Assembly: GCA_015661865.1 (NCBI GenBank)
Contig: DQVG01000040.1
Span: 1-11,482, forward strand
DNA length: 11,482 bases
Direction of reading: 5' to 3'
Source of the DNA: Desulfurobacteriaceae bacterium
GTDB lineage: Bacteria; Aquificota; Aquificia; Desulfurobacteriales; DQVG01
Shown here: piece by piece, positions 8,401 through 11,482 of the stretch
Numbering within the stretch: position 1 is the first letter of the stretch
Layout: each line of letters starts with the position of its first letter
Notes under the pieces: model-generated
Told to the model about the DNA's origin: nothing
Seen by the model: only the letters and a program-made list of their open reading frames with translations
Databases searched by the model: none
Translations under genes and position numbers: made by a program

Positions 8401-8455
8401 CTTTATATTTTAGAAAACCTTCAAGTTCTATTTTTTCTATATAAAAATTACTCAT
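5435..8455 (-). CDS. Rad50/SbcC-like SMC-family ATPase without a zinc hook
   Basis: This 1006-residue protein has an ABC ATPase split by a very long coiled coil, as in Rad50/SbcC, which holds DNA ends for the Mre11/SbcD nuclease. The N-terminal lobe has GPNASGKTS (34-42, Walker A) and a Q-loop-like YSPQQEL (138-144). Residues about 170-890 are Lys/Glu/Leu-rich heptad-like helices. The C-terminal lobe has LSGGEK (945-950), FLILDEP (969-975, Walker B), EALDED (977-982) and a switch His at 1004. The coil holds one Cys (616) and no C-x-x-C hook; the likely apex, near 495-560, is marked by Pro 496, 511 and 561. The protein ends two residues after the switch His, without the last strand or helix usual in relatives. 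No Mre11/SbcD gene adjoins it. GGAGA precedes the ATG. The gene lies 85 bases after nth on the same strand. A different SMC-like ATPase subfamily is possible. Confidence 0.85.
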   Translation of the reverse strand: MSNFYIEKIELEGFLKYKDKITKSFQRDLNVITGPNASGKTSLLEAIIFALFGISRVETSKDLTQKDLINKDSDTANITLYFTYNNKNYKLKRVLKKKSGRAFRDFYLFENGRLTNYRKKDMFSFFKLSSTIIKRIIYSPQQELTAILTLEKSHREKFFKEILNLDTVDFVLETLKKQKNKSAQVLEHLLKEDVSNENLEALKLELEALKKEKESLLKKIENLKEIILIFQNNLGKLEELKKSLFVVKNISNLEREINQLVNYFKEKYNISFQNLEDFIFELENKLEDLNREYTNLTKLLNEIKSKILRLEKIYLALKNIKPNLKKEFENLEKEYFFIKDSVYKSYLSYKKDLSDLKNTSILKINFLKDVTNLKTLEEKYLSLKENFEKKLTYLEFIEKNLNLKFSKLTKLISLLKSFSRDILDTFEKEKERYLKFKELALQIDYIQKEIKKLSSEINLENIKKFLKEINEKYNLDLSLDDIDKLLENLNEISKNPILILKEAKKSIYSDPKKAEKLIDNAILSLEYKDKIDNLKLDLINYKRLLEKKKELGELLSKLEIPNFETFERVKKEKEKKYLNLEKEYNNQLQIYHQLKADPLFSKLIALGKKDKEILNCLLTLKRIYQTSLDNIKVLYKNLKKDLNNLKLEYEFLKQKFIKEDFKNKFGYDFDSFETIYKDLEKKYKVKKREFEDYKASIIFTLNTSKLVSYENAERDPNKYVNKISKVLDILKKLEANYQKRKKDYEDFLKDREKASYLAHLSLNLKSEKETFKKALKTYKENIKNYLINLIESKILDRIKNLNPQIFQKYKELSKNLDEEDIVKDYETFEKIINLILNFLNSLLKLREEDLNKIQLEIGSKQEKYKFIENRIKTLEKERKKLKIISNWTQDLINYKTAIKEDFLKNIPYLVSLYYSEIGFNYEVEITPDFNILIKDGNVTRNVKSLSGGEKVALALALKLALAKFLKVPFLILDEPFEALDEDRLANAKSLLERYFKNQIFVATHTW

Positions 8456-8540
8456 TTTTCTCCATAATTAGATTTTACATATTTTTATCTTTGTTATCTT
8501 TTATTTTCGTCACCTATACTTGATTTCTAATTAAGTTTTT

Positions 8541-9206
8541 TTATCTATTAATCATCTTCATATAAAAATTACAATACATATTTACAGGACAACTTTTACA
8601 TTTTGGATTAATTTTGAAGCAGATAGTTTGACCTAAACCAACAAAACAATAATTGATATCTCTCCAATAATTTTTAGGAACTAACTTTTGTAAAGCTCTT
8701 TCAGTTGCTTCTGGAGTTTTTGTATTTACCCATCCAAGTCGATTAGATATTTTGTGAACATGAGTGTCTACTATAATAACGTCTTTTTGAAAACCATGGT
8801 CTAAAACTACATTAGCTACTTTTCTACCTACCCCCTTTAATTTTACTAAATCCTCTAAAGTATCGGGGACTTTTCCGTTGAACTTTTCAACTAAAATCTT
8901 ACAAGTTTCTTTTAAGTATCTTAATTTTTGCTTTGCATAAGTAATTTTTTCTATAATAGAAAAAAGTTCTTCTTCGGGCATATTTACAATATCCTCAGGT
9001 TTAGAAACTTTCTTAAAAAGTTTTTCACAAATAGGAACTGTTACCTCATCTTTCGTTCTAGCACTTAAAATACCAGAAATTAATACTTTAAAAGGATCAT
9101 TTTGATGATGGGTTCTAAATCTTTCTATAGGTGCATCGTATTTTGGAACCTCTTTTTTTAAAATATCTAAAACTTTTACTATAGTTTCATTTTTTAAGTT
9201 CATCAT
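8541..9206 (-). CDS. nth: Endonuclease III (base-excision DNA glycosylase/AP lyase with [4Fe-4S])
   Basis: This 221-residue protein removes oxidised pyrimidines from DNA and cleaves the resulting abasic site. The helix-hairpin-helix is at about 120-131 (LVKLKGVGRKVA) and carries the catalytic Lys at 129. The catalytic Asp is D147 in IVDTHVHK, 18 residues later, as in the E. coli enzyme (K120/D138). The C-terminal Fe-S loop has C196, C203, C206 and C212 in the canonical C-x6-C-x2-C-x5-C spacing. The length is typical. Two adjacent ATGs stand at the start (9206 and 9203). The only SD-like block, GGGGAG (complement of 9218-9223), is eleven bases before the first, so I keep the first ATG. That SD lies partly in a hairpin. 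The gene is 38 bases after nadB and 85 before the SMC ATPase gene, so the three may share a transcript. Confidence 0.96.
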   Translation of the reverse strand: MMNLKNETIVKVLDILKKEVPKYDAPIERFRTHHQNDPFKVLISGILSARTKDEVTVPICEKLFKKVSKPEDIVNMPEEELFSIIEKITYAKQKLRYLKETCKILVEKFNGKVPDTLEDLVKLKGVGRKVANVVLDHGFQKDVIIVDTHVHKISNRLGWVNTKTPEATERALQKLVPKNYWRDINYCFVGLGQTICFKINPKCKSCPVNMYCNFYMKMINR

Positions 9207-9217
9207 TCTTTTTAACT

Positions 9218-9240
9218 CTCCCCTTAAAATTTTTAAAGGG
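9218..9240 (-). promoter_or_regulatory. Hairpin overlapping the Shine-Dalgarno of nth
   Basis: On the minus strand CCCTTTAAA, an AAT loop and TTTAAGGGG (bases 9240 down to 9220) can pair over nine positions with one U-G wobble. The 3' arm contains the GGGG of the GGGGAG ribosome site of nth. No U tract follows, so it is not an intrinsic terminator. Folding would hide the SD. Translational control is inference. Confidence 0.5.
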
Positions 9241-9244
9241 AAAT

Positions 9245-10801
9245 TTAAGTTTTTATTTTAATTACTTTATCTTTTAAATTCTTTTCTATATAAGCAATTT
9301 GTTCATCAGATTTTATTAAAGTATGTTTTTCATATTCCTTTTTAGGCTTTGGATAGTCTAATCTATAATGAGCTCCTCTTGATTCTTTTCTTTCTAAAGC
9401 AGCTTTTGTTATAAGTTTTCCTAATTTTGCTAAACGTTTTTTATATATGTTATTTTCTTTATTTTCTATATTTTCTAAAGAAAAATAAGCTTTTTTCAAG
9501 TCTTCTTCATTTCTTTCTATACCCACATACTTCCAAAGGAGTTTTGATATATCTTTTATCTTTTCTATTTTAAAATTATTAAATCTATCATCTAAAGTAA
9601 TACTTTTTACAAAAGAGTCAAATTTTAAATTTTTAAACTCCCTTTCAAAAAGAAATTTTATTTTATAAGCTGTTCTATTTGAGAAAACTAAACATTCTAA
9701 AAGAGAGTTACTTGCAAGTCTATTTGCACCATGAACTCCCGTGCAAGCAACTTCTCCACAAGCAAAGAGATTTTTTATGTTGGTTTGGCCAAAGCTATCT
9801 GTAAAAATCCCTCCCATAGTATAGTGCGCAACTGGGGATACTGGAATTAAATCTTTTTCTGGATCTAAATTAAAGTTTTTTATTTTTTTATAAATATAAG
9901 GAAATCTGGTTTTTATATCTATATTTTTTTTCATAATAGGTTTGAAATCTAAAAATACCTTATGACCCTCTTTATATTTTTTAAATATTGCTCGAGCAAC
10001 AACATCTCGAGGAGCAAGCTCATCTACAAATCTATTTCCTTTTTCATCAACCAAGTAAGCTCCTTCTCCTCTTACAGATTCGGAAATTAGAAATTCAATT
10101 TTTTTATCCTTTTCATTATAAAAAGCCGTTGGGTGAAATTGGATAAATTCAGGGTCTAAAAGCTCACATCCTAAAAGATATGCACTTATAGTTACATATC
10201 CATTATTTAAAGGAGGATTTGAGGAAAATTCATATAAAGATGCCCATCCTCCACTTGCTAAAAGTACAACATTACTTTGAATTTTTATAATTTTATTGTC
10301 TTTTAAAAATATAGCTCCACAAACTAGGTTTTCAGAAGGGTTATAGATAAAATCTATAAATTTCGAATTTTCTAAAAAGTTAACATTTAAAGTCTTAGCA
10401 TAAGTATATAAACCTTTCCAAATAGCTTTTCCAGTTTCATCTTTAACATACCAAATTCTTCTTCGACTATGAGCTCCTTCTTTAGTTACCCCTTCAAAAG
10501 GGACTTTTAATTTAAAAAGTTCTATAACTCTTTTAGGACCCTCACTTACTAAAATTTGAGTATTCCAAGGAGCACAAAGATTATGACCTGCCCTTAAAGT
10601 ATCTTTAAAATGTAAATAAGGAGAGTCTTCTTCTAAGAGAGCTGCGGCTATACCACCTTGAGCATAGTAAGAGCTGTTTTCTTTTAGGGATGATGCCGAA
10701 ACTACTAAAACATCTATATCAAATTCTTTTAATTTGGAAGCTGCATATAATCCACTTGCTCCACTACCTATTATCAAAACTTGAGTTTTTATAGTTTCCA
10801 T
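9245..10801 (-). CDS. nadB: L-aspartate oxidase (NAD biosynthesis)
   Basis: This soluble FAD enzyme oxidises L-aspartate to iminoaspartate, the substrate of quinolinate synthase NadA in de novo NAD synthesis. It can use fumarate as electron acceptor in anaerobes. The 518 residues are close to family length. The FAD-binding GSGASGLYAA is at 12-21, followed by SSYYAQGGIAAA (43-54). EGAHSRRRIW (108-117) carries the Glu that separates NadB from fumarate reductase relatives. Active-site blocks are QFHPTAFY (221-228), SVRGEGAYLVDE (242-253), APRDVVARA (263-271), HYTMGGI (326-332) and GANRLASNSLLE (358-369). The helical C-terminal domain has the ESRGAHYR signature (473-480). AGGAG lies seven bases before the ATG. 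nadA and nadC are not in the window. The gene lies 105 bases after amrS and 38 before nth, all on one strand. Confidence 0.97.
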   Translation of the reverse strand: METIKTQVLIIGSGASGLYAASKLKEFDIDVLVVSASSLKENSSYYAQGGIAAALLEEDSPYLHFKDTLRAGHNLCAPWNTQILVSEGPKRVIELFKLKVPFEGVTKEGAHSRRRIWYVKDETGKAIWKGLYTYAKTLNVNFLENSKFIDFIYNPSENLVCGAIFLKDNKIIKIQSNVVLLASGGWASLYEFSSNPPLNNGYVTISAYLLGCELLDPEFIQFHPTAFYNEKDKKIEFLISESVRGEGAYLVDEKGNRFVDELAPRDVVARAIFKKYKEGHKVFLDFKPIMKKNIDIKTRFPYIYKKIKNFNLDPEKDLIPVSPVAHYTMGGIFTDSFGQTNIKNLFACGEVACTGVHGANRLASNSLLECLVFSNRTAYKIKFLFEREFKNLKFDSFVKSITLDDRFNNFKIEKIKDISKLLWKYVGIERNEEDLKKAYFSLENIENKENNIYKKRLAKLGKLITKAALERKESRGAHYRLDYPKPKKEYEKHTLIKSDEQIAYIEKNLKDKVIKIKT

Positions 10802-10906
10802 ATAAAAACTCCTATTTGTTTTTGATTAAGTAAAACATATATTATTTAAAATTTGTAGAGTCTAAAGCTTTTTAAATTTTTTAATTTTACTATAAAGATT
10901 TTAATA

Positions 10907-11482
10907 CTAAATTACAAAGTTTAATTTAAAAGAGCAATATGGACATTTATTTTCTTTTAAGTAAGATTCTATTTGATAACCATATCGTCTTATTAATAAA
11001 GCTTTACAATTTGGGCAATAGGTGCTGTTGTATCTTTCATCGGGAACATTTCCTAAGTAAACATAATCAAGATACTCTTTTGCAACTTCATAGGCCATAT
11101 ACATAACCTCTAAGGGAGTAGGAGGGGCATCTAACATTTTATAAGCTGGAAAGAACCTAGATAAATGAAGGGGAGTATCTTTTCCTAAATACTCTCTTAT
11201 CCACTTTGCAAACTTTTCAAAATATTTTTCATTAAATTCGTCATAAAAAGGTACTATTAATTTAGTAACCTCCAAATGAGCTTGAGATTTTTTAATTTCT
11301 ATTAAATTATCCCAAACATTAGGATTTGGCATAGAAGAATATTTTAAATAATACTCTTTAGTCATACCTTTAAGATCTATATTAAAAGCATCTACAAAAG
11401 GTAAAATTTCTTTTAAAGCTAAAGAGTTTATAATTCCATTTGAAACAATAACTACATCTTTTCCCATTTCTTTTACAATAGG
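10907..11482 (-). CDS. amrS: AmrS-type radical SAM protein (AmmeMemoRadiSam system), C-terminal part
   Basis: The frame is open to the right edge, so the gene continues outside; an internal Met at 11467 is not the start. The visible 191 residues are the C-terminal part of a radical SAM protein. They include DAFNIDLKGMTKEYY, HLEVTKLIVP, DTPLHLSRFFPAYKM, APPTP and the YVYLGNVPDERYNSTYCPNC stretch, which are typical of the family that co-occurs with AMMECR1 and Memo. The CX3CX2C cluster motif that makes it a radical SAM enzyme would lie upstream and is not visible. Two C-x-x-C pairs near the end (fragment residues 156-159 and 180-183) look like a zinc-binding or auxiliary site. The reaction of this family is not settled. 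No AMMECR1 or Memo gene is in view. A pyruvate-formate-lyase-activating-enzyme annotation would be a common but less precise label. Confidence 0.88.
   Translation of the reverse strand, partial: PIVKEMGKDVVIVSNGIINSLALKEILPFVDAFNIDLKGMTKEYYLKYSSMPNPNVWDNLIEIKKSQAHLEVTKLIVPFYDEFNEKYFEKFAKWIREYLGKDTPLHLSRFFPAYKMLDAPPTPLEVMYMAYEVAKEYLDYVYLGNVPDERYNSTYCPNCKALLIRRYGYQIESYLKENKCPYCSFKLNFVI

Noticed and set aside
1..11482. CRISPR array, tRNA, rRNA, transposon or toxin-antitoxin genes
   Set aside because: I saw no regularly spaced repeats, no tRNA- or rRNA-like stretch, and no transposase or small paired genes on either strand.

Overview
The window is about 70% A+T and reads like a piece of a thermophilic, anaerobic, hydrogen-using bacterium. 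The evidence is an archaeal-type formate-dependent purine enzyme (PurP), a Tat-exported membrane-anchored [NiFe] hydrogenase with its cytochrome b, an AmrS-type radical SAM protein, strong Shine-Dalgarno sites and Lys/Glu/Ile/Asn-rich proteins. A Thermodesulfobacterium-like genome fits best. That is inference from gene content and composition, not a database match.

Layout. Bases 2-178 (+) hold the last 58 codons of an unrecognised gene. purP (+) follows at 254-1339; its SD places the start two codons downstream of the first in-frame ATG. A G7/C7 hairpin at 1419-1437 separates purP from a convergent minus-strand hydrogenase operon. Read from right to left, that operon is small subunit (4039-5121), large subunit (2289-3989) and cytochrome b (1443-2225). 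About 310 bases without a convincing gene (5122-5434) carry the probable hydrogenase promoter and a small inverted repeat. A second minus-strand run fills the right half: the C-terminal part of amrS (10907 to the window edge), nadB (9245-10801), nth (8541-9206) and a large Rad50/SbcC-like SMC ATPase (5435-8455).

How the genes work together. The hydrogenase trio forms a complete respiratory H2-uptake module: a Tat-translocated Fe-S small subunit, a Ni-Fe catalytic subunit that needs C-terminal processing, and a b-type cytochrome that passes electrons to the quinone pool. None of its maturation genes are in the window. purP performs the formate-dependent formylation of AICAR in purine synthesis. 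nadB makes iminoaspartate for NAD. nth and the SMC protein are DNA-repair proteins that may be co-transcribed with nadB.

Most of the window is recognisable metabolism and repair, and I see no clearly new multi-gene system. The points most worth a second look are the SMC ATPase, which has no Cys-x-x-Cys zinc hook, no adjacent nuclease gene and a C-terminus ending two residues after the switch His; the archaeal-type purP; a hairpin that would bury the nth ribosome binding site; and a strong stem-loop between the large-subunit and cytochrome genes.
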